In this document: one piece after another, positions 25,443 to 34,948 of the stretch
How the letters are laid out: every line of letters begins with the position of its first letter
Numbering within the stretch: position 1 is the first letter of the stretch
Source: CAYVFC01 sp964450715
GTDB lineage: Bacteria; Myxococcota_A; Polyangia; Polyangiales; JAFGIB01
Assembly (NCBI GenBank): GCA_964450715.1
Contig: CAYVFC010000001.1
Span: forward strand, 99,615 to 163,614
Direction: 5' to 3'
Length of the DNA stretch: 64,000 nucleotides
Position numbers and translations under genes: made by a program
Notes under the pieces: generated by a model
Told to the model about the DNA's origin: nothing
Database searches by the model: none
The model's input: only the letters and a program-made list of their open reading frames with translations

Positions 25443-26621
25443 ATGGATCTGACCCTCTCGCTGAACCACGCCTGCAACCTGCGCTGCAAGTACTGCTACG
25501 GTGGCGCGAAGTTCCACCGACCCATGTCCATGGATACGGCGAGTAAAGCGCTCGACATAGGCTTCGCCCGCGCGGCGCCCACACTGCGCCTGCACTTCTT
25601 CGGCGGCGAGCCCCTGCTGGAAACGGGGCTCATCGAACGGATCGCGGTCGAGGCCCGGCGCCGCTCGCGGCTTGCGGGCAAACCGTTGCGCATGGGCCTT
25701 ACGACCAACGGCACCCTGTTGACCGACCAGCGTCTGGATCTGGTCGAGCGTTACGGATTCAACCTGACGGTCAGCATAGACGGGGTGCGCGAGGCGCACG
25801 ACGCCAGCCGTGTCCTACCCGATGGATCGGGCAGCTGGGACAGGGTCATCGCCGGGCTGGAACGCGCGGTAAGCAGGTTCGATCAGGTCAATACCATCTC
25901 GGTAATACATCCGGGCAACCTGGAGTGGTTACCCGCCTCCTTCGATCTGATCGCCTCCCTGGGCATCCGGCGCATCTCCTTCAGTTTGGACTACGACGCC
26001 GAGTGGGGCGACGATGCGCTCTCGCGTCTGTCCCTCGCCTATGAGGCGCTCGCCGACCGCGTCATCGCCCGTTACCGGGCGGGATATACCTTCACCATCC
26101 AGCCGTTTCACACCAAGATCGTCAGCCGGCTCAAAGACGGCCTGTCCGCCGAGGACCGCTGCGATTTCGGCTGCATGGAGCTGGCGGTGGCACCCTCGGG
26201 CAATCTCTACCCCTGCGACCGCCTGATCGGCGAGGACGGCCCGGCCCAGCACGACGTATGCATAGGGCAGGTAAGTAGCGGCGTTAAGGAGGTGGTGGTA
26301 CGCGGCCTGAAACGCTCCAAGGACAGGAGCAAGCCCGATTGCCGGCAGTGCGCCATCGTCGATCGCTGCGTCTGGTGGTGCGGCTGCGTCAACCGCTCCC
26401 TGACCGGCCGGGTGGACGGCGTCAGCGGTCTGCTCTGTGAGCTGGAGAAGCTCGGCGTCCGGGTCGCCGACCGCATCGCCTCCACCCTCTACGCCGAGGG
26501 CAACGAGGCCTTTTTACGGCGCTACTATCTCGGCCCCGCTTCCCGCGTGTATAGTAGAGGCGATGAATCGCACGGCGGTTCCGAGCCGGGGGATGCCGCA
26601 CCGTCCTTGCGGAATACATAA
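25443..26621 (+). CDS. Radical SAM/SPASM domain protein (peptide or protein maturase type)
   Basis: The 392-residue enzyme has the radical SAM cluster motif CNLRCKYC (Cys11, Cys15, Cys18). FFGGEPLL and LTTNGTLL follow in the SAM-binding region, as in anaerobic sulfatase maturases and RiPP maturases. The SPASM region near 235-325 supplies more Cys for auxiliary Fe-S clusters: CDFGCMEL, GNLYPCDRL, CRQC..DRCVWWCGC and GLLCELEK. No sulfatase is nearby. The gene follows the Tat-type lipoprotein gene by 18 bp, which makes a post-translational modification role likely. Substrate and chemistry are not known. Confidence 0.9.
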   Translation: MDLTLSLNHACNLRCKYCYGGAKFHRPMSMDTASKALDIGFARAAPTLRLHFFGGEPLLETGLIERIAVEARRRSRLAGKPLRMGLTTNGTLLTDQRLDLVERYGFNLTVSIDGVREAHDASRVLPDGSGSWDRVIAGLERAVSRFDQVNTISVIHPGNLEWLPASFDLIASLGIRRISFSLDYDAEWGDDALSRLSLAYEALADRVIARYRAGYTFTIQPFHTKIVSRLKDGLSAEDRCDFGCMELAVAPSGNLYPCDRLIGEDGPAQHDVCIGQVSSGVKEVVVRGLKRSKDRSKPDCRQCAIVDRCVWWCGCVNRSLTGRVDGVSGLLCELEKLGVRVADRIASTLYAEGNEAFLRRYYLGPASRVYSRGDESHGGSEPGDAAPSLRNT

Positions 26622-26713
26622 CCGTGCATTAGTTCAGGATGAAAACGGGGCTTGTCCCCCAAATATCGTCCCTTACAGTAGCCCCTTACAGTAGCCGGCG
26701 TGAGATCCGGACC

Positions 26714-27550
26714 CTACTCCTGCGGCGACTCGATCTCGATGTCCGCGAATCCGGGCAGCCCCGCCATGCGCGGCAGCAGGCGGTGGCGAAGCTCCTCCGC
26801 GTAGTGGTCGCCGAAACCACTGAAGGTTCCGCCGCGGACCCGCGGGTTGCCGAGCCGTACCAGGATCCGTCCCTCGCTGGCGGTGACCTCCAGCCCTTGC
26901 CGATCGACCTGCATCTCCACCAGCATCGCCTCGACCGCCGCGGCCAGCGACAGGTCCTGTAGGCGCGCTTGCGATACGGGCGTGGTGCGAAACGCCTCCC
27001 TCTCGACCATCTTGCAGAGCATGTCGACCGCTCCGTCGACGCCCATTTTCCCCACGTGGATCACCGCGTCATACAGCGAAGGATCGCTCGGATCCAAGCC
27101 ATACATCCGCAATCCCCACTGCTGCCGGGAGCGGTCGGTGCTTGCCAGGCTCTGGCGGGCTTCCTTCTCCGAGACCTTGTCCCGGGCCATCACCAGGGCC
27201 ACGCGGTCCTCGATATCGGCCAGGATGCGCGCCTTGAGCACGTGGCTGACGCCCTGCAGGAACAGGTGGCCGGCCAGACCGTGATAGACCACGTTGTCCT
27301 GTAAGAAGCTCTTGACAAGCGCGGCCCGAACATAAGTGATGTAGCGCTCCTTGCCGCGGGTGAGGCGATCGAGCAGCGAGGGCCCGTCCTCCACGGCCTT
27401 CATCAGCTTGAGCTCGGGGACGTTGTACTCCTCCGACGCCTCGAGGATCACCTCCCGCGCCAGGCAGGTGTAGCCGAGCTTGGCGGCGACCTTCTCCGCC
27501 ACCTCCGTGCCCCGGCTGTAAGAGCCCCTGGATATTGTGATGATCGCCAA
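26714..27550 (-). CDS. Cytidylate kinase-like family protein
   Basis: The 278-residue protein starts MAIITISRGSYSRGTEVAEKVAAKLGY, the P-loop-like N-terminus of the cytidylate-kinase-like (AAK26) family. VVYHGLAGHLFLQGVSHVLKARI and ALVMARDKVSEKEARQSLASTDRSRQQWGLRMYG follow, the latter the lid-like segment. A C-terminal extension of about 80 residues (ending GTFSGFGDHYAEELRHRLLPRMAG...DIEIESPQE) may be a small BON-like domain. These proteins are widespread in delta-type lineages and their substrate is unknown. It lies alone on the minus strand between plus-strand genes. Confidence 0.8.
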   Translation of the reverse strand: MAIITISRGSYSRGTEVAEKVAAKLGYTCLAREVILEASEEYNVPELKLMKAVEDGPSLLDRLTRGKERYITYVRAALVKSFLQDNVVYHGLAGHLFLQGVSHVLKARILADIEDRVALVMARDKVSEKEARQSLASTDRSRQQWGLRMYGLDPSDPSLYDAVIHVGKMGVDGAVDMLCKMVEREAFRTTPVSQARLQDLSLAAAVEAMLVEMQVDRQGLEVTASEGRILVRLGNPRVRGGTFSGFGDHYAEELRHRLLPRMAGLPGFADIEIESPQE

Positions 27551-27895
27551 TTGGACCTCCCCGTAGCCCGGACCGCCGCCGCTACGCGCTGCTATCTTTT
27601 AAGAATAGGGGAGGGATCGAAAAATTGAAAGGACGGCGATGGGAGGGCAGAAGGCAGGGAAAGGCAGCCGTTCTGCTCGGTCGGTCCTTTTACGTGGTAT
27701 CCGGGCGTAACCGAGACGGGATCCCCTCACCGAACGGCGCTCTGTCCTTGTTCTCCGTTCTCGGGTATATTCCGGCGCCTCCGATGCTTTGCCGTCCGCA
27801 GCGCCTACCGCGGGGCGGGCTGCCGGGCTTCGGAGCCCCTGTCCGCATGGTGTCCCTTTCCGCGGGATTCCGCATCTCGACGGATCGAGCGTTAC
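27551..27895. other. Divergent intergenic region
   Basis: 345 bp between the divergently transcribed kinase-like gene and the MBOAT gene; promoters for both should lie here. No strong -35/-10 pair was found. A 96-codon frame from 27625 has no ribosome binding site, no family features and skewed composition, and is not called. Confidence 0.4.
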
Positions 27896-29314
27896 TTGCC
27901 TTTCAATTCCCTTAAATTCGCCGGTTTTTTCACCGTCGTCTTCGTCCTGTACTGGCTCTGCCGCCGCAGCCGCCGGCTGCAGAACGCGCTTCTGCTGCTG
28001 GCTGGTTACGTCTTCTACGGAGCCTGGGACCTGCGCTTCCTCTCGCTACTCTTCTTTTCCACCTGTCTGGACTATGCGGCGGCCCTGAAGATGGCCGGAT
28101 GCGAGGGTAGGAAGCGACGGCTATGGCTCGTGCTCTCGGTCGCCGCCAACCTCGGCCTGCTCGGCTTCTTCAAGTACTTCAACTTCTTCGCCGAGAGCCT
28201 GCAGAACCTGGCCGCCCTGGCGGGGCTGTCGCTGTCCGCGCCTGCCCTGCAGATCGCGCTTCCGGTGGGCATCTCCTTCTATACCTTCCAGAAGCTGGGC
28301 TATTCGATCGATGTATTCCAGAAGCGGGTCGAGCCCAGGCGCAACTTTCTGGACTTCGCCCTGTTCGCCGGCTTCTTTCCGGTAATCACCGCCGGTCCCA
28401 TCGAGCGCGCCGGTCGCCTGCTTCCGCAGATCGAACGACCGCGGGCGCTGACCGCGGGCCAGCTCGACGCCGGGTTGTTCCTGATTATCTGGGGGTTGTT
28501 CAAGAAACTCGCGGTGGCGGACAACGCAGCGCTGGTGGCCGACCGCGTCTTCGACGGCTACGCCCAGTACGGCGGGCTGGATCTGGTGATCGGCGCCCTG
28601 GCCTTCACCCTACAGATCTACGGCGATTTCTCCGGTTACTCCGATATCGCCCGCGGCCTGGGCAAGCTGCTCGGCTTCGATTTGATGATCAACTTCAAGC
28701 TGCCCTACCTGGCACTAGACCCCAGCGATTTCTGGCGCCGCTGGCACGTCTCGCTGTCGACCTGGTTGCGCGACTACCTCTACATCCCGCTGGGCGGCAA
28801 CCGTGGGGGCGTGCTCGGCAACAGCGGCAACCTCCTGCTGACCATGCTGCTCTGCGGCCTCTGGCACGGGGCCGCCTGGACTTTCGTGCTCTGGGGGCTC
28901 TACCACGCCGCGCTTCTGATTGTATACCGTATCCTGCGGCGCTTCCGCTGGCCCGCGTTCCTCTCGACCGGCCTCCTCTTCCCGCTTTCGGTGGGGTTCC
29001 GTCGCGCGCTCATGTTCGCGCTGGTCGCGGCGGGCTGGGTCATCTTCCGCGCCGAGAGCGCCGAGCAGGCCTTCTACTTCTTCAGCCATGCCGGGCTCGC
29101 CCCCTCCGCGGGCAGCGGGGATTTGGCCTACGAGATCGCCTTCCTGGCCTTTCCCCTCCTGCTCTTTCACCTCTTCCAGTACTACCGGGACGATCTGCTG
29201 ATCGCCCTGCGCTGGCCGGTCTGGGTGCGCGCGCCGCTCTATGCCGTGCTGGTGGCGTCTATCGTGGTCTTCGGGGTTCGCGAGCCGGTGGAATTCATCT
29301 ACTTCAACTTCTGA
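27896..29314 (+). CDS. MBOAT-family membrane O-acyltransferase (AlgI/DltB type)
   Basis: The 472-residue polytopic membrane protein begins at TTG 27896, which gives the normal AlgI-like start (PFNSLKFAGFFTVVFVLYWLCR). MBOAT signatures: PVGISFYTFQKLGYSIDVF, AGPIERA, DFSGYSDIARGLGKLLGF, SDFWRRWHVSLSTWLRDYLYIPLGGNRGG and the active-site His in LLCGLWHGAAWTFVLWGLYH. Such proteins move acyl groups across the membrane onto polysaccharide or teichoic-acid-like acceptors. An SGNH-type partner follows after only 5 bp, as in AlgI-AlgJ/X and DltB-DltD pairs. Confidence 0.9.
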   Translation: MPFNSLKFAGFFTVVFVLYWLCRRSRRLQNALLLLAGYVFYGAWDLRFLSLLFFSTCLDYAAALKMAGCEGRKRRLWLVLSVAANLGLLGFFKYFNFFAESLQNLAALAGLSLSAPALQIALPVGISFYTFQKLGYSIDVFQKRVEPRRNFLDFALFAGFFPVITAGPIERAGRLLPQIERPRALTAGQLDAGLFLIIWGLFKKLAVADNAALVADRVFDGYAQYGGLDLVIGALAFTLQIYGDFSGYSDIARGLGKLLGFDLMINFKLPYLALDPSDFWRRWHVSLSTWLRDYLYIPLGGNRGGVLGNSGNLLLTMLLCGLWHGAAWTFVLWGLYHAALLIVYRILRRFRWPAFLSTGLLFPLSVGFRRALMFALVAAGWVIFRAESAEQAFYFFSHAGLAPSAGSGDLAYEIAFLAFPLLLFHLFQYYRDDLLIALRWPVWVRAPLYAVLVASIVVFGVREPVEFIYFNF

Positions 29315-29319
29315 ACGAC

Positions 29320-30327
29320 ATGCGAGACCGAGGCACACAGGAACGAATACCGCCCACTACCGCCCGTTCGCTGGCGCTGTTGGTGGCGGGCGCGCTGGCC
29401 TCCTTCTTGCTGATCGACGCGGGCGCGGCGGCGTTTTTACGGGATCGAAGCAGCAACCGCGGGTACCGCATCATCGAGCTGAAGTGGAAGCTGCTCGAGG
29501 ATCTCGAACGGCCGGTGGACGCGCTGGTGCTGGGCGACTCCAGCTGCAACCAGGGGCTGGATCCGACCCACTTCAGCCGGTTGACCGGGCTGAAGACGCT
29601 CAACCTCTGTACCATCGGCCATATGACCGCGCTCGGTGACCTGCTCATGCTGCGGACCTACCTGCGCCGTCACGGTCCGCCGAAGCTGGTGCTCGTCATC
29701 CACGCTTACAGCACCTATCGCCGGGACATCAAGACTGCCATGCTGGCCCGGGTGCCTGACCTGCGCCTGTTGTGGAAACAGAAGGTGGTTAGCATCGATC
29801 TGGCCGCCTGGCGGGTGATCCTGGCCGCCAGGCTGTTGCCGCTCTACAGCCAGCACCAGACTCTGCGCGAAATGATCATGAGACCGTGGGAGATCAGGCC
29901 TTCGCGCTTGAACACCAACCAGCTGGGCTTCATGAGCTCACGCCGGTCCAAGCCCAGGCTGGTGAACAAGGATACCGCCATGCACCTGCGCATCCTGCGC
30001 AGGTCGCCGAGGCCGCTGACGCCGTCGAACCGCGCCGCGGTACGGCAGATGGCCGCGCTCGCGGAATCGCGCGGATTCGACCTCTACCTGCTCAACTCGC
30101 CGGTTCACGACAAGCTGCAGCGACACAAGAGATTCAGGAAACACCAGAAACAGCTGCGCCAGGAGCTGCTGAAGGTGATTCGGCCCTACCGCCGCGTTCG
30201 CTACCCGGCCAAGACCTTCCCCTTTCCCGTCAGGCGGATGAGAAACGCGGACCACCTGACGAGAAAGGGGGCCAAGGCGTATACCAATGCGGTCGTTCGC
30301 GTCGTGCGGCAGTCGCGGAAGAAGTGA
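29320..30327 (+). CDS. SGNH-like partner of MBOAT (DltD/AlgX-like), membrane-anchored
   Basis: ATG 29320 lies 5 bp after the MBOAT stop and gives 335 residues: an N-terminal membrane anchor (SLALLVAGALASFLLIDAGAAAFL), then a block I GDSSCNQG motif near residue 82. Near the C-terminus NADHLTRKGAKAY supplies the Asp-x-His pair of block V. That is the catalytic set of SGNH hydrolases used to finish acyl transfer on the outer side of the membrane. Between them are Lys/Arg-rich helices with no clear fold. It probably takes the acyl group from the MBOAT protein to an extracytoplasmic glycan; this is inference from pairing. Confidence 0.8.
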   Translation: MRDRGTQERIPPTTARSLALLVAGALASFLLIDAGAAAFLRDRSSNRGYRIIELKWKLLEDLERPVDALVLGDSSCNQGLDPTHFSRLTGLKTLNLCTIGHMTALGDLLMLRTYLRRHGPPKLVLVIHAYSTYRRDIKTAMLARVPDLRLLWKQKVVSIDLAAWRVILAARLLPLYSQHQTLREMIMRPWEIRPSRLNTNQLGFMSSRRSKPRLVNKDTAMHLRILRRSPRPLTPSNRAAVRQMAALAESRGFDLYLLNSPVHDKLQRHKRFRKHQKQLRQELLKVIRPYRRVRYPAKTFPFPVRRMRNADHLTRKGAKAYTNAVVRVVRQSRKK

Positions 30328-30387
30328 CGACCGTATGCGCCCTGCACGGAGTTCGCGGGGGCCGGGAAACTATGCTTTACTTCACTC

Positions 30388-31824
30388 ATGGGCTCGCGCC
30401 GGTCCGGCTCGAAAAAGAAGAAGGTGGCGATCCTGATCGTCGCCTACAACGCGGCCGGCACCTTGCGCAGGGTGCTCGACCGCATCCCGGACGAGGTCTG
30501 GGACAAGGTGGCTGAGGTCTGCGTCTTCGACGACTCGAGCGGCGACGATACCTTTCTGGTGGGGCTGGGATACAAGACGCATCACGGCAAAGCCAAGCTG
30601 AGCGTATTTCGCAATGAGCAGAACCTGGGCTACGGGGGAAACCAGATCCGCGGATACCGCTACGCCATCGACCAGGGCTACGACATCGTGGCCCTGTTGC
30701 ACGGCGACGGCCAGTACGCGCCCGAGGCGCTGCCCAGGTTGCTGGAGCCGATCGAGAAGGGGGAGGCCGACGCGGTCTTCGGCTCCCGCATGTTGCCACC
30801 GGGCGATCCCCTGAAAGGCGGGATGCCGCTCTACAAGTTCCTGGGCAACCGTCTGCTCAGCTCCCTCGAGAACGCCGCGCTGGGGAGCTCGCTGAGCGAG
30901 TTCCACTCCGGCTACCGCATCTACTCCTGCGAGGCGCTGAAACGGCTTCCCTTCGAGAAGAATACCCACGACTTCCATTTCGATACGCAGATCATCATGC
31001 AGCTGCACGCCGCGGGAATGCGCATCGTCGAGAAGCCCATCCCCACCTTCTACGGCGACGAGATCTGTTACGTGAACGGCATGAAGTACGCGCGAGACAT
31101 CGTCCGCACCGTGGCCGAGTACAAGTTGCACGAGCTGGGGATCCGCCACTACCCGGAATACGAGGTCGAGCCCACCTACCACGTGAAGTCCAGCCCGCTC
31201 GCCGCCGATCACCAGCTGCTGAGGATGGTGGGGGGGCAGCCGCGCTCCGTTTTGGCCATCGGTTGCAGCCGCAACGAGCTGGGGCAGGTGTTGAAAGGGA
31301 AGGGGCACCGCGTCACCGGCATCGACGAGCAGCCTCCGCCCTTCCAGATCGACGCCTTCCATCGCGCGGAGCTGGACCAAGGGCTGCCGGGCGAACTGCC
31401 GGAGCGCTTCGAAATCGTGCTCCTGTCCGACGTACTCGAGCACGTCAAGCATCCGGATAAATTGTTGAAACAAGCCCGCTCCTACCTGGCCGAGGGGGGC
31501 AAGATCCTGCTCTCCCTGCCCAACGTGGTGCACTGGTCGGTCCGGGCGGCCGTGGTCTTTGGGAAGTTCGACTACACCAACCGGGGCATACTGGATCGCA
31601 GCCACCTGCGTTTCTATACGCGGGAGACGGCCCGGCGGCTCTTCCGGGAGGCAGGCCTGCGGGTGGTACAGGAGCAGAGCACGCCGGTGCCGTGGGAGAC
31701 GGTGATCTCCGGCGGCATCCTGCGCGATCTAATGGAGAAAACCGATCACTTCCTGGGGGAGATGAATCCCGGACTGTTCGCCTACCAGTACGTCTACGAG
31801 CTACAACCCGTCGCCGTCCGCTAG
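30388..31824 (+). CDS. Family-2 glycosyltransferase fused to a SAM methyltransferase
   Basis: A 478-residue two-domain protein. Residues 10-240 form a GT2/DPM1-like domain: VAILIVAYNAAGTLRRVLDRIP, CVFDDSSGDDT, LLHGDGQYAPEALPRLLEPI and the acceptor-side HSGYRIYSCEAL. Residues about 275-470 form a class I methyltransferase: VLAIGCSRNELGQVLKGKG as motif I, LLSDVLEHVKHPDKLLKQA and ILLSLPNVVHWSVR. Fusions of this kind occur in polysaccharide or lipid-carrier loci. The ATG at 30388 has no strong Shine-Dalgarno site. It follows the MBOAT/SGNH pair by 60 bp and is probably part of the same envelope-glycan locus. Confidence 0.85.
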   Translation: MGSRRSGSKKKKVAILIVAYNAAGTLRRVLDRIPDEVWDKVAEVCVFDDSSGDDTFLVGLGYKTHHGKAKLSVFRNEQNLGYGGNQIRGYRYAIDQGYDIVALLHGDGQYAPEALPRLLEPIEKGEADAVFGSRMLPPGDPLKGGMPLYKFLGNRLLSSLENAALGSSLSEFHSGYRIYSCEALKRLPFEKNTHDFHFDTQIIMQLHAAGMRIVEKPIPTFYGDEICYVNGMKYARDIVRTVAEYKLHELGIRHYPEYEVEPTYHVKSSPLAADHQLLRMVGGQPRSVLAIGCSRNELGQVLKGKGHRVTGIDEQPPPFQIDAFHRAELDQGLPGELPERFEIVLLSDVLEHVKHPDKLLKQARSYLAEGGKILLSLPNVVHWSVRAAVVFGKFDYTNRGILDRSHLRFYTRETARRLFREAGLRVVQEQSTPVPWETVISGGILRDLMEKTDHFLGEMNPGLFAYQYVYELQPVAVR

Positions 31825-31865
31825 CGGGCGACGCCCGTCCCGGAGCCATTTTCGCCGCCGGAGAC

Positions 31866-33338
31866 ATGGTCAGCGCAATGCGAGCTTTCTACCCGGCCTT
31901 CTTCCTCGCCAACTTGCTGCTGGCCTCCTTTTATCTCGATATCTGGTGCACCCCCAATCCGACCTCCCGCGCCCTTCCGGTGCTGGCTTTGTTGCAGGAA
32001 GGTACCCTGGCCATCGACCGCTTCGCTCATCTCACGCCCGACAAGGCCCGGGTGGGGGAACGCTACTATTCGGACAAGGCGCCGCTGCCGACCCTGGCCG
32101 CCTTGCCGTTTTACTGGCTCGTGGATCGAGCGGGGCTCAGCCATACCACCGAATCGACGGGCAAGAGATACCCGGTTCACGTCTGGAGGCCGGTCACCGG
32201 ACGCGACGGCCGTGACCGGGTGATTCCCGCGCTGGTGCCGCTGCTGCTGATGAGCAGCCTGCTCTTCGGCAGCCTGCCCTTCGCCGTCATGATCCTGCTG
32301 GCCCTGAAGGGCAGCGCGGGCCGGCGGGGCGCTCCCTCGCCGGTGGTGATCTCCATGCTGGCCTTCTATGGGTCTTTCCTCTTCGTCTACGCCGGCACCT
32401 TCTTCAACCACGTGCTGGCCGCCTTTTTGCTCCTGCTATCCTATATCGGGCTTCAGGAGCGCAGACATTTCCGCGCCGGCCTCTGGCTGGGGCTGGCCTT
32501 TCTCAGCGAGTACACGGTGGCCGTCGCCGTCGCGCTCTGGGCGCCGGTGCTCGCGCTGCGCGAACGGCGGGCGAAGCCCCCGGCGCTGTTCCTGCTGGGA
32601 ACAATACCCGCCATCGTCTTCGCCCTCGGCTACAACCGGGCTACTACCGGCCATTTTCTGCAGACCCTGAACGCCTACCATGATTACCAGGCGTTCGACG
32701 GTCTGCACCAGAGCTACGGCTTCGTCCTCCCCTCCCTAGAGGCGGTCTGGGGGCTCTCCTTCAGCCCCTATCTCGGGCTTTTTACCCACGCGCCGCTGCT
32801 GCTGCTTTGCGGGGTCTACCTGCTCGGGGATCTGGCGGGCGGCCGCCGCTTCGACAGGCCCTGGCAGAGCTACCTGCTCGCCTTCTCGGTGCCGTTCTTC
32901 CTCGCTATCAGCTCCTTCTTCACCTGGTGGGGAGGCTGGAGCTACGGGCCGCGCTATCTCGCAGTCCTGGCCGGGCTGCTCCTCTACCAGGGGGTGATCT
33001 ACCTGGCGGGCAAGCAGGACCGCGCGCTGCTCTTCTGGACCCTGGGCGGCCTGGGCCTGCTTGGCGCCTGGGCGGCCAAGGTGACCGTTGCCTACATGAT
33101 CCCCGACGGGAGCAGCGAGCTGGTCTCGGCCCCGGGAGAGAGCATTTACAGGTTGTATCCATTTCAGGAGATCCTGCAGGGCCGGTTCAACGCCAACAAC
33201 CTCCTGACCCTGGCCTTCGACCTGCCGCCGGGCGCGGCGGCCTTCGGATGGCTGCTGCTCTTCTTCGCCGTCACCATCTTCTTCTCGGTCTGGTGGACCA
33301 GAGGTCACGGCTCGAACGAGCCCCGGGCGGCGTCGTAG
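31866..33338 (+). CDS. Polytopic membrane protein, glycosyltransferase-like
   Basis: The 490-residue protein has about ten hydrophobic segments and begins MVSAMRAFYPAFFLANLLLASFYLDIW (ATG 31866; a second ATG at 31878 is possible). A periplasmic-type loop after the first membrane span contains YYSDKAPLPTLAALPFYWL, and a later segment WWGGWSYGPRYLAVLAGLLL is shared with large membrane proteins related to the GT-C or dolichyl-phosphate-mannose mannosyltransferase class in Myxococcota. It lies 41 bp after the GT2-methyltransferase fusion and ends the glycan locus. Catalytic residues cannot be assigned. Confidence 0.75.
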   Translation: MVSAMRAFYPAFFLANLLLASFYLDIWCTPNPTSRALPVLALLQEGTLAIDRFAHLTPDKARVGERYYSDKAPLPTLAALPFYWLVDRAGLSHTTESTGKRYPVHVWRPVTGRDGRDRVIPALVPLLLMSSLLFGSLPFAVMILLALKGSAGRRGAPSPVVISMLAFYGSFLFVYAGTFFNHVLAAFLLLLSYIGLQERRHFRAGLWLGLAFLSEYTVAVAVALWAPVLALRERRAKPPALFLLGTIPAIVFALGYNRATTGHFLQTLNAYHDYQAFDGLHQSYGFVLPSLEAVWGLSFSPYLGLFTHAPLLLLCGVYLLGDLAGGRRFDRPWQSYLLAFSVPFFLAISSFFTWWGGWSYGPRYLAVLAGLLLYQGVIYLAGKQDRALLFWTLGGLGLLGAWAAKVTVAYMIPDGSSELVSAPGESIYRLYPFQEILQGRFNANNLLTLAFDLPPGAAAFGWLLLFFAVTIFFSVWWTRGHGSNEPRAAS

Positions 33339-33495
33339 CCGGGCGATCGGGTGCCGTCCCTTCCCGGGCTTCGCCGGGGACCCGACCCGCGCTTCGCCGC
33401 GGACGATCGCGCCTACGGACCCGATCCCGGCGCGGTTGCAGACGAACGCGCTTTGTTCGTATCATACGCCCCGGGCAGCGGTGCGGAGCCGGGCG

Positions 33496-34764
33496 ATGAG
33501 CGACCTCGAGGCTACTCTTGGCAGCGATCTGAGCGCGACCCTTCTCGGTTTCCGGGAGGAGATGGGCGAGCTCAACGGTATCGACGCCATCCTCGACCGG
33601 ATCTTGGGCCACGCCCGTGGCTTCTCGTATGCCGACGCGGGCTCTATCTTCCTCAAAGAGGGAGACAACCTCCGTTTCGGCTACGTGCACAACGACACCC
33701 TGTTCGAGCCCGGGGCGACCAGCGAGGCGCAGTACGCCGACTACACCGTGCCCATCGATTCGAGCTCCATCGTGGGGCACGTGGCCCGCACCGGCGGCGA
33801 CCTGGTCGTCGACAATGCCTATGCGCTGCCCGACGGGCTGCCCTATCGTTTCAACCCGAAGTACGACGCCGAGGCCGGGTACCGCACCATCTCCATGCTG
33901 ACCGTTCCCCTGCGCTCGGGGCAGGGCAGACTGGTTGGGGTAATGCAACTGCTCAACGCCCGCGACCCGGAGGGGCGCGCGGTCCCCTTTTCCGAGCGCG
34001 CCCACCGCTACGCCACGCTGCTGGCACGGGACGCGGCCATCGCCATCGAGCGCGGTATCATGAACCGGCAATCCGCGCTGCGCATGATGCGCATGGCCCA
34101 GATGCGCGATCCGGCCGAGACCGGCGCTCACGTGCAGCGGGTGGGAGCCTACGCGGCCGAGATCTACAAGAAGTGGGTGGTGCGCCACCCCGAGCGCCCG
34201 CAGAGCGTACCTTCCATGGCGCCGCCGCCGGCCATGGCCGATCCGCGCGCCTACATCGCGCGCAAGGCCGACCGGCTGCAACTGGCGGCCATGCTGCACG
34301 ACGTAGGCAAGGTGGGGGTCCCGGACGCCGTGCTGAAGAAACCCGGACGGCTCGACCCGGAGCAGTTCGAGATCATGAAGCTGCACACGGTCGACGGCGC
34401 GCGGCTCTTTGCCAATATCGAATCCGAGCTGGACCAAATGTGCTTCGACATCAGCCTGCACCATCACGAGAAATGGGACGGCAGCGGCTACCCGGGGCTT
34501 TGCGGCGACGTCACCTGCCAGGTGCACCTGCCGGGCCGCTCTCTGTCCGGCCAGAACATCCCGCTATCGGCCCGCATTGCCGCGCTGGCCGACGTTTACG
34601 ACGCGCTGGTCTCGCGCCGCGTGTACAAGGACGCGTGGCCCGAGGATAAAGTGCTCGATCTCGTCCGCGAGCAGTCGGGCAAGCACTTCGATCCGGAGCT
34701 GGTCGAGGTCTTCTTCGAGATCCACCCCCTGATCCTGGCCATCAGGGAACGGTATACCGGTTGA
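33496..34764 (+). CDS. GAF - HD-GYP protein (cyclic-di-GMP phosphodiesterase type)
   Basis: ATG 33496 with GGAG upstream gives 422 residues. Residues about 20-190 are a GAF sensor domain (..YADAGSIFLKEGDNLRFGYVHND.. and GVMQLLNARD). An HD-GYP domain follows: LHDVGK with His269/Asp270, HHHEKWDGSGYP near 322, and ADVYDALVSRRVYK near 370. HD-GYP domains hydrolyse cyclic di-GMP; the family-typical HH[E/K]xxDGxGYP is intact, so activity is likely. About 25 residues inserted between the first helices and the HD pair are Pro/Met-rich. A free-standing sensor, with no cognate response regulator in the window. Confidence 0.88.
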   Translation: MSDLEATLGSDLSATLLGFREEMGELNGIDAILDRILGHARGFSYADAGSIFLKEGDNLRFGYVHNDTLFEPGATSEAQYADYTVPIDSSSIVGHVARTGGDLVVDNAYALPDGLPYRFNPKYDAEAGYRTISMLTVPLRSGQGRLVGVMQLLNARDPEGRAVPFSERAHRYATLLARDAAIAIERGIMNRQSALRMMRMAQMRDPAETGAHVQRVGAYAAEIYKKWVVRHPERPQSVPSMAPPPAMADPRAYIARKADRLQLAAMLHDVGKVGVPDAVLKKPGRLDPEQFEIMKLHTVDGARLFANIESELDQMCFDISLHHHEKWDGSGYPGLCGDVTCQVHLPGRSLSGQNIPLSARIAALADVYDALVSRRVYKDAWPEDKVLDLVREQSGKHFDPELVEVFFEIHPLILAIRERYTG

Positions 34765-34948
34765 CCTGGCGAATAGGGTAACGGTGACCGGAGCGAGCGC
34801 CGCCGGTCGGCAAATCGTGTCGTTCGCTTATCGCGTGCAGAAAGGACACCATCACTGGCGTTACCCTGCTGCAGCACGCCACCAACGGCTACCGAGAATC
34901 CTATTCGTAATATGTCGTAATTATTAGGAATAAATCGACTGCTGCCAC

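Noticed and set aside
27625..27915. 96-codon frame before the MBOAT gene
   Set aside because: No domain and unusual composition; it ends inside the MBOAT start region.
28123..29319. N-terminal extension of the SGNH-like gene
   Set aside because: It is a shifted frame of the MBOAT gene; the real N-terminus with membrane anchor starts at 29320.
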